NCBI GenBank assembly: GCA_003339415.1
Contig: PDHQ01000709.1
Span: 1-10,550 of the forward strand
Direction: 5' to 3'
Source of the DNA: Ophiocordyceps camponoti-saundersi (nom. inval.)
Lineage: Eukaryota > Ascomycota > Sordariomycetes > Hypocreales > Ophiocordycipitaceae
Length of the DNA: 10,550 bases
Shown here: positions 1 through 7,223 of the stretch, one piece after another
Layout of the letters: each line of letters starts with the position of its first letter
Position numbering within the stretch: the stretch's first letter is position 1
Translations under genes and position numbers: made by a program
The notes under the pieces: model-generated
Seen by the model: only the letters and a program-made list of their open reading frames with translations
The model's database searches: none
Told to the model about the DNA's origin: nothing

Positions 1-26
1 CTACTCCACTTAATGATGATCATACA
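1..26. other. Low-RIP flank left of the C tract
   Basis: These 26 bases hold three CpA and two TpG against three TpA, unlike everything from base 52 onward. They may be the end of unique or younger DNA bordering the mutated block. The sample is tiny, so this is only suggestive. No coding signal can be read. Confidence 0.3.
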
Positions 27-50
27 CCCCCCCCCCCCCCCCCCCCCCCC
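27..50. repeat. Homopolymer C tract, 24 nt
   Basis: Bases 27-50 are an unbroken run of C (G on the other strand). The run sits exactly where the Copia pol relic is cut at its 5' side, so it marks an insertion, deletion or assembly junction. A second long run lies at 5655-5677. Runs this long are prone to slippage and sequencing error, so the true length is uncertain. Confidence 0.9.
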
Positions 51-51
51 G

Positions 52-1867
52 CAGGCTTAGCCGAGGAATAAGGCTACGATCCCTATAACCGATCGAAAGA
101 CCCGATAAGCGACGGCAGCCGAAGCGAATACCGCTACTAACGCCGTTTTTAAAGATATTAACGAAAAAGAGGCAGAGATACCTAACTTCGTCCTGCCGAT
201 TAGCGTCGTATTTAACGTTATAATACTATCGACGCCTAAGGGCTAATACGACGTGCGAAAGCGACCCGATTACCTCTCCCTATAGCGCCCGCCGATAAAT
301 CTTAAGATTAAGGCTCTATATAATTATTAAACGTGGGATCTTATTAATTAACCTATTAGCAAGCAAGTCCTTCTAAGCAAATAGGTTTTTATAATAAAGA
401 TACCTTAAGATAAGCTTATAATCGCGAAGGCACGATAGTGCGTATAAGGGGATAAAAAAGAGACCTCGCACTCTATCGAAAACCTCTACGCCTCTATAGC
501 ATATTTCTTTTCGGTTCGAGTCTTCCTATTAATAGTAGCCTTACGAGATCTCGAGTGGCGGCAATTCGATATAATTAACGCGTTCGTAAACGCCCCGTAC
601 TAAGAGGAGTTTTTCGTCGACTAGCTATATATATTCGAAGATAGAATAGATTAAGTATGCAGGCTTAAAAGAGCCCTATATAGCCTTAAGTTATCTCCCG
701 CGATATAGTTTACGCACGCGAGTAAGGCTCTTAAACGCTATAGATAGTAATAGCTTATATCCGAGTTTCGGATATATATATATAAAAAGGGCTTCACTAT
801 ACTCTTTTATATTAACGATACTATAATTATAGCGCCTAGAATAGCCCTTATAAACGAGGGTAAGGGTATCTTATAGGAATTATAGGATTTGCGGGATCTA
901 GGCGAACCTACTACCTTTTTAGGCCTATAATTCCGCAGGAATCGTGCTACGTAAAGAATTAGCGTGCGTTAAGAGAAATACACTAATAAAATACTCGAAT
1001 TATTCGGCGAAGGCGTTACGAACGCTATATAAACGCCGTGGCCGGGTGAATTACCTCTCTAACGGCACGAGCCCTAATTTAGCCTTTATAAACGGCAAAT
1101 TATACGAAGGTAACCTTAATCCGATAACCTTATACCTTCTTATATAGAATAATTTAATACGATACCTTAACGGCACGAAGAGCCTAGGCCTTACGCTTAG
1201 AGGTGCTTACGGACCTCGAAATCTAAAGCCTCGTATCTTCGCCGACGCGTCTTTTGCAGATAATTTATATATAATATACTTAACTACTAGATATATCGCT
1301 TTTATCGGCATAGGCCCCGTATATTAGAAATCTAAAAAGCAGACGCTTATAATGTTATCGTTAACTAATGCTGAATTTATTAATTTAACGCTTATAGGGA
1401 TAAGCCTTACTCGGGTCTACGAGATTCTTAAAAACCTAGGGTTTCGAGAGTCTATGCCGATAATTATATTTATCGATAGCTTTAACGCTAAGGCGATAGC
1501 CCTTAATAAATATAAAGAGGCCGCATGTACGAGGGATATCGATACGAGATATAAATAGATCCTTAACCGCGTTAAGAAGCGTAATTTTACGATCTATCAG
1601 ATCGGCATAGCCGAGATAGCTAAAGATAGCCTAATAAAGCCTCTCTAGCGTCTTTAGCATATTAAATTCGTGCATATATTATATCTTTCCGACCTAAAGA
1701 TTACGATCCTGCCTTCTAAGGCCGAGAACACGAAAGGCAGCCCTCGTAAGCTATTAGATAAGCCTAGGGCGCCCGATAGCGAAGCCCGCGATACCCTTAT
1801 ACTACCCGATACTAAAGGTAGCGATACCGAACGACACGATCGATCGAAACGGCGACCTAATAAATAA
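52..1867 (+). pseudogene. Ty1/Copia retrotransposon pol relic: RT and RNase H, RIP-mutated, 5'-truncated
   Basis: This is the 3' half of a Copia Pol polyprotein, which copies element RNA into DNA inside virus-like particles. The frame starting at base 52 reads the linker before RT. RT proper begins near 331 (T-W-D-L), followed by a relic of the K-A-R-L-V-x-R-G-D-Q-Q-E motif at about 427-459. The first catalytic Asp lies in Q-F-D-I-I-N-A-F (562-585). The Y-V-D-D box survives as Y-I-N-D (808-819), a loss of one catalytic Asp. Later comes F-L-G-L-x-F-R-R-N (about 918-945). The frame moves by one base between about 1020 and 1043; the next frame then reads Y-L-S-N-G-T-S-P (1052-1075) and RNase H. 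Gag, protease and integrase are missing; the left side ends at the C tract. Stops are TAG or TAA where Gln or Trp is expected, the mark of RIP. The Copia assignment is firm; no function is possible. Confidence 0.93.
1160..1690 (+). pseudogene. Copia RNase H domain (3' part of the pol relic)
   Basis: RNase H removes the RNA strand from the RNA-DNA hybrid made during reverse transcription. The domain follows the R-Y-L-N-G-T-K-S-L-G-L-T-L segment at the RT end (from 1160). The catalytic Asp is in F-A-D-A-S-F-A-D (Asp codon 1244-1246). The W-K-S-K-K-Q-T-L box has its Trp as TAG at 1327. The usual S-S-T-E-A-E-Y reads S-L-T-N-A-E-F (1358-1378), keeping the catalytic Glu (1373-1375). F-I-D-S-F-N-A-K-A-I-A-L (from 1469) holds the next Asp (1475-1477) and matches the family D-N-x-x-A-I-x-L motif. 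D-I-D-T-R-Y-K (1535-1555) and D-S-L-I-K-P-L (from 1625) are the usual last motifs. The open run 1352-1558 starts at an internal Met and is not a separate gene. Confidence 0.9.
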
Positions 1868-2142
1868 TACGGTATAAGATCTCTTTTGCCGGAGGATCCT
1901 ATACCTAAAGGGGGGATCTTAAGGGATATATATAATAAGCGTCGCGCGGCGCAGGCAGCCACCGATTAAGAGGGAACGGATAAGGTATATCGCGATTAGA
2001 GCCCTAATATAGAGGCTCGCGATTATTAACCCTACCGCTAGCCCGGCTTCGTGCCGCCGCCGGTCCTACAATATGCGCCTTTTAATATACTAGGAAGAGG
2101 CTATTCTAGCCCTAAAAATATTAACGGTAGGCGCCTCTAAAC
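1868..2142 (+). pseudogene. Possible C-terminal or downstream coding extension, unrecognised
   Basis: The RNase H frame keeps a protein-like reading past the TAA at 1865, rich in Arg, Ala and Pro, including R-R-A-A-Q-A-A-T-D (from 1943) and P-G-F-V-P-P-P-V-L-Q-Y-A-P-F (about 2041-2082). Stops in it are TAA or TAG only, as RIP of Gln codons would give. Copia Pol normally ends soon after the D-x-L-x-K-P-L motif, so this may be an unusual tail, a second small gene, or chance. Stop density is not clearly below that expected for TA-rich DNA. The antisense open run at 1654-1962 is the mirror of this stretch. Confidence 0.3.
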
Positions 2143-2274
2143 TTATTACTATTAGATATATTAACTCGCACGACTTAGGCGGCATTTCCCTACTAAGCGA
2201 TGCGAATAACGACGCCTCTCTATATAGATTAGCGTGAGGCTTAAGGCCTATCTTTAGCCCCCTACAACGAGATA

Positions 2275-2604
2275 TTCTCTATCGATTAATACCTCTTAAG
2301 CCCTTTATATAGGCTTAAATTAATACCTTTAAACGGCTTAGATTAGCCCTTTCGACGCCCTTTAAGACGGCTTAAAGAGGCCTATTTCTACTATTTTCTG
2401 CTATTTCCTAGATAAATTAACCGATCCGGAACGGAAGAACTGCTTCTAGGAGCTGATTTAATCTCTCAGATCGTGTTTTTATTACATTTCTAAGCGATTT
2501 AAGCCCTCTGCCGGCCTCGTTAAGAAGAGCCGAGAAAACGCTATTTTTTACTATTTTATTATTTTCCGCGTATTGCGGCATAGGATAACTATTTTCCGCT
2601 TAGC
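2275..2604 (+). pseudogene. Unrecognised coding-like relic upstream of the G tract
   Basis: The same frame becomes less interrupted toward 2600. From about 2390 it reads D-K-L-T-D-P-E-R-K-N-C-F, later S-K-R-F-K-P-S-A-G-L-V-K-K-S-R-E-N-A-I-F, with only two stops (TAG, TAA; both Gln-compatible) in about 70 codons. I do not recognise the family. The E-N-A-I segment comes from a 14-base string (2534-2547) also found at 9871 and 10445, which links it loosely to the ankyrin-like region at the right. Low confidence, because TG depletion removes TGA and lengthens chance frames. Confidence 0.25.
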
Positions 2605-2615
2605 TAAGCGGGCCT

Positions 2616-2626
2616 AAAGGGGGGGG
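2616..2626 (+). other. Candidate polypurine tract; possible 3' LTR start at 2627
   Basis: AAA followed by eight G lies downstream of the Copia RNase H relic and is followed by TATTAATTATATAG. Copia LTRs usually begin TGTT, and RIP would turn TG into TA, so 2627 could be the LTR start. A weaker purine tract lies at 1907-1916. No matching 5' LTR is in the window, so the LTR cannot be delimited. Confidence 0.3.
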
Positions 2627-2730
2627 TATTAATTATATAGAGCGCACTACGTAACGAGCCCCGCTAAACCTCGCATACCCTTATATATCGTAGGCTAGGT
2701 AGCCTAGGGTAGGCTATTAGTGTTAGGTGC

Positions 2731-3031
2731 GGTAATACTATAAGCTAATTAGTCGATTTAGAGCGCACGTAAGTAAGTACCGAAGTATATTCGAAGTAGG
2801 TAAGCTAAAGGGTTATTATATAGAATCTTTTAGCGTAGATAGAAACTATAGGAAAAACTATAAGAAAAGCGTCTATAAGGAAAGAATCGTAACTTTAGAG
2901 CGTTAGAAAAGGGATAAGTATACTATAAGTTAGTAAATCGGTGCGTATATATAAATATAAATAAAAAATTATACGCTCGTAGGAAAACCTCCTATCGTTA
3001 ACCTTATATTATAATAGTAAATTTATTAGAA
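2731..3031 (+). repeat. Conserved non-coding leader of copy A
   Basis: About 300 bases upstream of the protein relic align with 6915-7223 in copy B, including a 27-base identical run at 2813-2839. Stops are frequent in every frame I checked, so it reads as a 5' untranslated or promoter-bearing part of the element. No specific promoter box can be defended in such TA-rich DNA. Confidence 0.55.
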
Positions 3032-3873
3032 ATCTCGTTTCGACGCGCGCCTTAAAAGTCGTTTTATTATTTCTATAAAAAGAGGATATCCGCGTTAAAT
3101 AATATTCCTAGCGAGCCCTTTAGCGAAGTTATTATTACGAACGAGGAGTTCCGTTATCGCTATAAGGTCACGTTTAGAACGTTATCGGAGACGTTAAAAA
3201 CCGCGATAAAAGCCCTTGCAATTTCGGTAAGTAATAGACGGAATAGAGCAAAATAGTCGATATTAAGAGAAAAGAGTACGAGGAATATCGGGTTACGTAG
3301 GGCGCCGCTCGTAACGTTACCGTATATATACTAAAAAAGCTAGATAAGCCGATTAAGTCTATTATTACCCGCTTCCTCCGTTAGGATAATTTATTTAAGG
3401 CGATAATCCTTATAAGCCGCGCTCCCCGACCCGAGTACGCTTATAATAAGTACGCCGATTCGTCGAAGTAAAACCTCTATTTCGAGATTTATTTCCGTTA
3501 TAAAGACTAGTTTAGGGGGAGGTATAATAATTACTAAGCAAGGGGGAAATCGTGCTATACCGGGCAGCGACTTATTACTAAGAGTCCCTCCGGCTATTTT
3601 ATATCCTTCTATAGCGACCGAATAACGTATAGCGGGGCGCTCTATTAAGTAGTAGACTACCCGTAGTAAACTAATAAAGAAAGGATATAGCGGGCCGAGG
3701 CCGATAAAATAGAGGAGTATAATTATAAGCGTACTAAGTATTAGCGGGTAGAGGGTAAGCGTGCTAAGCGTAAACGCGCCGAGCGTGGCTAGGAAAAGGC
3801 TATTATAAGGAAGAAGAAAGGAGGAAATATCTATAACTTTATAGTAATTAATAATAGTCCTCTTTTAAAATAA
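3032..3873 (+). pseudogene. Relic of unidentified ~280-residue protein, copy A (frameshifted)
   Basis: The N-terminal part reads N-N-I-P-S-E-P-F-S-E-V-I-I-T-N-E-E-F (from 3098), then I-K-A-L. A frame change between about 3227 and 3275 moves to a second frame, which reads A-A-R-N-V-T-V-Y (from 3307), F-K-A-I-I-L-I-S-R-A-P (3394-3426), Y-N-K-Y, S-P-S-G-Y-F-I-S-F and I-T-Y-S-G-A-L-Y, then a Lys/Arg/Glu-rich tail ending at TAA 3871-3873. Internal stops are TAG or TAA only. Copy B gives the same protein without a frame break, so an indel in A caused the shift. No signal peptide or membrane span is evident. I do not recognise the family; a basic, possibly nucleic-acid-binding tail is inference. Confidence 0.6.
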
Positions 3874-4012
3874 TATATAAACGTACGCAAACGTAGTAGG
3901 AAATAACGAAAAAAAGAAAAGGATAAAGGAAAGGAAAAGAAAAAAGAGAGAGTAATTTAATAAGGTAAGGGAAAGACCCTAACTAGTTATCGAAAAAGAA
4001 GAAAAGCCTTAG

Positions 4013-4284
4013 GGGGCAGGGCCTTCGTAAAGCTATCGGCGGGATTACGAGCAGGAGGAATCTAGCGAAGTTATAGGCGTTAATCTTATACTTTACGCCG
4101 TAACTAGTAATAATATATATTAATATATCGAAGTCTATACACAGCTCTAAGGAGGGTTCCGTAAGAAGCGTTATCGTGCGTTAGTTATCCCTAACCCTAA
4201 GCCCCTAATACCCTATCTACTCCCTCTAACTATAAGATATAAAATCTATATATATATATATATATTATTATTATAAGCACCTAG
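4013..4284 (+). pseudogene. Short coding-like stretch inside copy A, unrecognised
   Basis: One frame reads S-Y-R-R-D-Y-E-Q-E-E-S-S-E-V-I-G-V-N (from about 4028), then L-Y-A-V-T-S, Y-T-Q-L, and R-K-K-R-Y-R-A-L-V-I-P-N-P-K-P-L-I-P. Stops before 4152 are TAA at positions where Gln fits; the frame is then open to TAG near 4283, although the end is (TA)n-encoded Tyr/Ile. It has no counterpart in B, so there is no comparative support. No family recognised. Confidence 0.3.
4247..4265. repeat. (TA)n microsatellite
   Basis: An uninterrupted TA run of about 19 bases lies in a wider A+T-rich block (4232-4440) that shows no coding sense. RIP of CA/TG repeats would also give such a tract. Confidence 0.8.
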
Positions 4285-4592
4285 ACTAGGTCCGGTAGCT
4301 ATTTAATAAATATATATAGATATATACCCTATTACCTATATATCCTAATTTGCGATAAACCTTATATATAATATATATATTTAGGGATAGCGCTGCTATA
4401 AAAAGAGGGTAATACTACTTAAGGTAGTAAAATAATTAAGGGGAAGGGGTTTAGGGGGTAGTTGAGGGCTAAGGCAGATAGTAATCTTCTTTATATAGCG
4501 GTATAAGAAGTCCCTATTAAACACGAAGAGAGGAGACTATTTAATAATACTAAGATTTTATATATTAGAGTTTTTACCGTAAATTATCTAAA

Positions 4593-4690
4593 AAGAAGGA
4601 ACGGAGGAATCTATATGCTAGAGACTAATGTCTGTATCCGTAACCGAGGAAGAGGACTGCGCTAGCTTAGTCTCCTTCCCGTCCCTTCTT
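4593..4690. repeat. Imperfect inverted repeat (hairpin- or MITE-like)
   Basis: The arm at 4593-4612 (AAGAAGGAACGGAGGAATCT) pairs with 4669-4690 with a few mismatches and a small bulge. The loop of about 56 bases contains a small perfect hairpin, AGAC-TAAT-GTCT (4622-4633). The segment keeps several TpG and CpA dinucleotides, unlike its surroundings, so it may have arrived after the main RIP. A miniature inverted-repeat element or a structured transcript are both possible. Confidence 0.45.
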
Positions 4691-4740
4691 CTAATTAATT
4701 AGTCCAACCCGTTTTAACGAACCTATCGAAGCTATAGGAA

Positions 4741-4793
4741 CTGCCGCGAGAAAAGGGGTTTTAACGGGGATAAATAGGCATACGCCGCGGCAG
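4741..4793. repeat. Perfect 8-bp inverted repeat CTGCCGCG / CGCGGCAG
   Basis: The arms at 4741-4748 and 4786-4793 are perfect reverse complements with a 37-base spacer containing GTTTTAACGGGG. The same GTTTTAACG string occurs at about 4711 and in copy C at about 6196. The role is unknown; it may be a hairpin of the repeat family. Confidence 0.4.
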
Positions 4794-4899
4794 AAAAAAA
4801 AGAAGAAGAAAAAAGGAAAAAGAAGGGAAAAAGGGGTAATTCTGAGTAATTCCTAGTAATTTAGGGGGCGTAGATTTTATAGGGCTAAGGAAGGGATCC

Positions 4900-5010
4900 G
4901 TAGCAGGTAGCCTTACCTAGCTAGGTCCGAATACGCTCACGGCGACTAACTTTATATTAAAGGGCTCACAGCTGCCCTAGTCCTTCTTCCTAGGAGAGGG
5001 AAAAAGGAAG
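4900..5010 (+). repeat. Segment shared by copies A and C
   Basis: A block from GGGATCCGTA through the palindrome ACCTAGCTAGGT (4915-4926) to GCCCTAG near 4980 is repeated with scattered changes at about 6310-6405. It is missing from copy B, which skips from a related GGGTTACGTAT (8251) to the 3' block. This shows that at least part of the extra A sequence belonged to the original family and was deleted from B. Confidence 0.55.
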
Positions 5011-5149
5011 CTTCTTATACGTATAAAATAACCCTTCCTAGGACCCCTAGATCCTTTAGCCCCCTCTAGCCTAGCGATACTAATTAATTAGATCCGTTAG
5101 ATTAGGCAGGTTAGTTTAAATAACCCTTTTAACGCCTACGACCTTAACC

Positions 5150-5705
5150 TACTTTAGCGGCGGTAATAAGCACGCCTAAAGAAAAATAAGCGCCTACCTT
5201 AGCTAAGGAGCTGTTAGGGGCTTATATAGAGTTTAATTAAATAGTCCCTTAACCGCTTCTCTTCCCCTAAGAGTTATCGAGTGTTAGAACATAAAAGTGG
5301 TTAGGTTAAGATAGGGGCTATTACCGGGTATATAGTATAGGTTAGTTTTCCCTCGAAAGAGGACGAATTAAGTAAGTAATTAGCCCCTAACCTTATCTTC
5401 ACAGCTATTATAAAAGTCATATATCGTAAGTCAAGTCTTAGAGAGGACTTAAGGTAAAAACTTTACTAAACGGAATTATAACTTTATTTTAAACTCTACA
5501 CCTTTACACTATAAATTACTTATTTAAATACCTTTTCTAAAGTTCTTAGCACTTGATTAAATAATTTTTATTTTCCTTTCTCTTTCTTCTCTTATCTCTA
5601 TATAGAAAACCGACTCTTTATTATTTTCCCTATAGAGAATTATAGTCCGGCTAGCCCCCCCCCCCCCCCCCCCCCCCTATAGCTGGAGATCCCCCCTTAT
5701 ATTAG
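5150..5705 (+). repeat. Conserved 3' block of copy A
   Basis: This block aligns with 8265-8805 of copy B throughout, from TTTAGCGGCGGTAA to CCTTATATTAG. It includes 22 identical bases at 5473-5494 and a pyrimidine-rich stretch (about 5560-5640). Stops fill the frames I read, so it looks non-coding, such as a 3' untranslated part or terminal region of the element. It carries the 23-base C tract. Confidence 0.6.
5655..5677. repeat. Homopolymer C tract, 23 nt
   Basis: The tract lies in the 3' block of copy A. The matching place in copy B (8768-8777) is only CCC-G-CCCCCC, so the run grew in A by slippage or by an assembly error. The opposite strand is a long G run able to form quadruplex structure. 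Confidence 0.9.
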
Positions 5706-5870
5706 AGATAAATAGGATAGCAGATACGTCGGCTAAAGAAAGTTAATTTAGTAGGCCCTAAAAAGGGGGAGTAAAAGATAATGTCCACGATAAGTCTAAC
5801 CCGACCTGCGGGTGCTAATTTAAACCCTAATTAGGCTCGTCGGCGCCTGCCTCTATAGGCCGCCACTAGT
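5706..5870. other. Insert of about 165 bp in copy A, little RIP
   Basis: Copy B goes from CCTTATATTAG almost directly to the 39-bp segment, while copy A has extra DNA here. The insert keeps TpG and CpA (for example AATGTCCACG and CCTGCGGGTGC), so it seems younger than its host. No coding sense found. Confidence 0.35.
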
Positions 5871-5886
5871 TAGTTAAGGATATTAG

Positions 5887-5925
5887 TCACCTAAGAAGTT
5901 ACGCCCCTTAGGTATCTGCTACGCT
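5887..5925. repeat. 39-bp segment identical in copies A and B (copy A)
   Basis: These 39 bases recur without a single difference at 8818-8856, although the copies around them differ often. The segment begins TCACCTAAG and contains ACCTAAG / CTTAGGT as a 7-bp inverted repeat with an 11-base loop. The downstream match continues less exactly to CCCCGCTAAA. It probably lies at the right end of the element. Confidence 0.8.
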
Positions 5926-5957
5926 TGCTTAGGATATCCTTCTCCCCCCGCTAAACT

Positions 5958-5996
5958 ACCTATACGGCCCTGGCCCGGCCCGGCCGACCTATACGG
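5958..5996. repeat. Direct repeat ACCTATACGG around a G+C-rich core
   Basis: ACCTATACGG occurs at 5958-5967 and 5987-5996 with a 19-base spacer made largely of CCCGG units. This is the most G+C-rich spot in the area. No function can be assigned. Confidence 0.5.
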
Positions 5997-6124
5997 ACCT
6001 ATTAGTCCTACGTCCTTAAGACCGTCTTCTCTACGAGGGCTATATATATAGGCAGGGGTGCCCGTTACTCCCGCTAAAGGGTTTTCGGGATAATATTAGC
6101 AAGGATAGAAGGAAGGTAAAACGA

Positions 6125-6440
6125 TATATCGCGCCGTAGTAAAGCCGTAAGAAAAATAAAAACGGCTATTCTTATTTAATCACGCGCTGTAAGCAGTTTT
6201 AACGGGGTAAAAGGACAAACCCGGCGTATAAAAAGGATAAGAGAGAAATAAATAATTGCTAATAATTACTAGTAGTCCTAGGTAATTTAGGAAGATAAGG
6301 AGAAGAGGAAGGGATCCGTATCTCGAGTAAGTAGCCGACCTAGCTAGGCTCGGATACGCTTAGAGCGACTAACTTTGTTTATATATTAAAGGGCCCACGG
6401 CTACCCTAGTAATTATTTATAAGGAAGGAAAAACGACCTC
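6125..6440 (+). repeat. Dispersed repeat, partial copy C
   Basis: The left part resembles copy B just after its protein relic (about 8085-8140: ACGGCT, TTCTTATT, GATCACG or AATCACG, then AGTTTTA). The right part resembles copy A 4900-5000, including GACCTAGCTAGG, AGCGACTAACTTT and the AAAGGGC...CCCTAG segment. It lacks the leader, the protein relic and the 3' block, so it is a truncated third copy between A and B. Confidence 0.55.
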
Positions 6441-6477
6441 TACTATAACCCGTGAACCCTTTAGCTAGTCTAGTTAT

Positions 6478-6570
6478 CGGTAGCAGTAATAGTAGTAGCG
6501 CTAGTAGCGGCAGAGAGGTATCGTTATCGCAATCGTTAACGGCGACGGCAGCAGGCGGCAGGCAGATATT
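6478..6570. repeat. Imperfect trinucleotide repeat (TAG/CAG/CGG type)
   Basis: Runs such as GTAGCAGTAATAGTAGTAG and GGCGACGGCAGCAGGCGG show a decayed three-base period. It may have been a simple repeat, or the coding of a low-complexity protein tract, before RIP turned some CAG into TAG. No flanking gene supports the coding view. Confidence 0.4.
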
Positions 6571-6718
6571 GTAAGAATAGATATTATCGAGAGGAGTAAG
6601 TCGGCACCACGAGGCTATAGCCCCCCTATCTCGGTCACTAGATAAATAGCTATGCCACCTAACTATTAGAGATAACCTTAAGTACCTAGTTATTAAAATA
6701 AGTAAAATAAAGGAAACC

Positions 6719-6812
6719 TATATATAGGTAGCAAAGCTAGTTAATTGTGTAAAGTCTAAGAAGGCTCTAGGCCTCCTGTCTAAGTCTAAGGTATAAGTGT
6801 TACCTATATATA
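6719..6812. repeat. Perfect 12-bp inverted repeat with 70-base spacer
   Basis: TATATATAGGTA (6719-6730) is the exact reverse complement of 6801-6812. The spacer keeps several TpG and CpA and contains AGTCTAAG twice. It may be a miniature inverted-repeat element. The arms are A+T-rich, so chance pairing cannot be ruled out. Confidence 0.35.
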
Positions 6813-6818
6813 ACTAAT

Positions 6819-6836
6819 ATAAGTTATATAACTTAT
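6819..6836. repeat. Perfect 18-bp palindrome
   Basis: ATAAGTTATATAACTTAT is its own reverse complement. It lies seven bases after the inverted repeat ending at 6812 and directly before CCCCGCTA at the left side of copy B. Confidence 0.6.
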
Positions 6837-7223
6837 CCCCGCTATTAAGTATATAGATACCTAAGTACCATTTACTAGTAATCCGGTTATCCTATTAGCT
6901 AGACTATCGGTAATAGGTGCGGTAATCTCGTAAAATAATTAATTAGTAGAGGTTATACGTAAGGAGGTACTAAAGTATATTCTAAGTAGGCAATCTAGAA
7001 AGTTATTATATAGAATCTTTTAGCGTAGACAGGAAACCGTAGAAAAATATAGGGAAAGCGTTTAGAAGAAAAGAATCGTGACTTTAGAGGTTAGAAAAGG
7101 AATAAGAGCGTTATAAATCGGTAGATCGGCGCGTATAAATAAATAGAAATAAAAAATTCTGCCCGCGTAGGAAAACCCTCTATCGTTAACTTTATCTATA
7201 CCGTTATTTTTTTTTATTAAAAA

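Larger units (their letters stand above)
3874..4720. other. Extra segment in copy A, absent from copy B
   Basis: After the protein relic, copy B continues for only about 200 bases before its 3' block, whereas copy A holds a purine-rich run (about 3900-3960), a short coding-like stretch, a TA-rich block (4232-4440) and a hairpin-like segment (4593-4690). This may be a separate insertion inside A, or sequence lost from B. I cannot see target-site duplications at its edges. Confidence 0.45.
2731..5956 (+). repeat. Dispersed repeat, copy A (long copy)
   Basis: Copy A matches copy B (6915-8886) in the same direction and order: leader (27 identical bases at 2813-2839 and 7003-7029), protein relic, 3' block (22 identical bases at 5473-5494 and 8589-8610) and a 39-bp identical right-end segment. 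The left edge begins near GGTGCGGTAAT. Between leader and 3' block, copy A is longer by about 1.1 kb (roughly 3890-5140). The 11-mer CCCCGCTAAAC occurs on both sides (2659-2669 and 5946-5956). The element class is unknown: I see no transposase, no RT and no clear terminal inverted repeats. Confidence 0.75.

Noticed and set aside
944..1147. Open run of 67 codons on the + strand as a separate gene
   Set aside because: Its first third is out of frame with RT and its last two thirds are genuine RT sequence after the frame change; it is part of the pol relic.
1670..1867. Open run of 65 codons on the + strand as a separate gene
   Set aside because: It continues the RNase H frame after RIP stops and starts at an internal Met; it is the C-terminal tail of the pol relic.
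1654..1962. Open run of 102 codons on the minus strand
   Set aside because: It is antisense to the Copia RNase H tail and its extension, which read well on the + strand. Few TCA, TTA or CTA triplets in that register give a chance open run. No start context or known domain.
3227..3275. GTAAGT shared by both copies (3227 and 7425) as a 5' splice site
   Set aside because: Copy B reads through in one frame with a protein-like sequence, so the frame change in A is better explained by an indel. No convincing branch site or matching 3' site could be fixed.
4186..4205. CCCTAACCCTAA as telomere repeat
   Set aside because: Only two units are present inside decayed repeat sequence, with no tandem array.
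4621..4690. tRNA-like gene in the hairpin segment
   Set aside because: The arms do not give a cloverleaf: no acceptor stem with T-loop GTTC motif at the right spacing.
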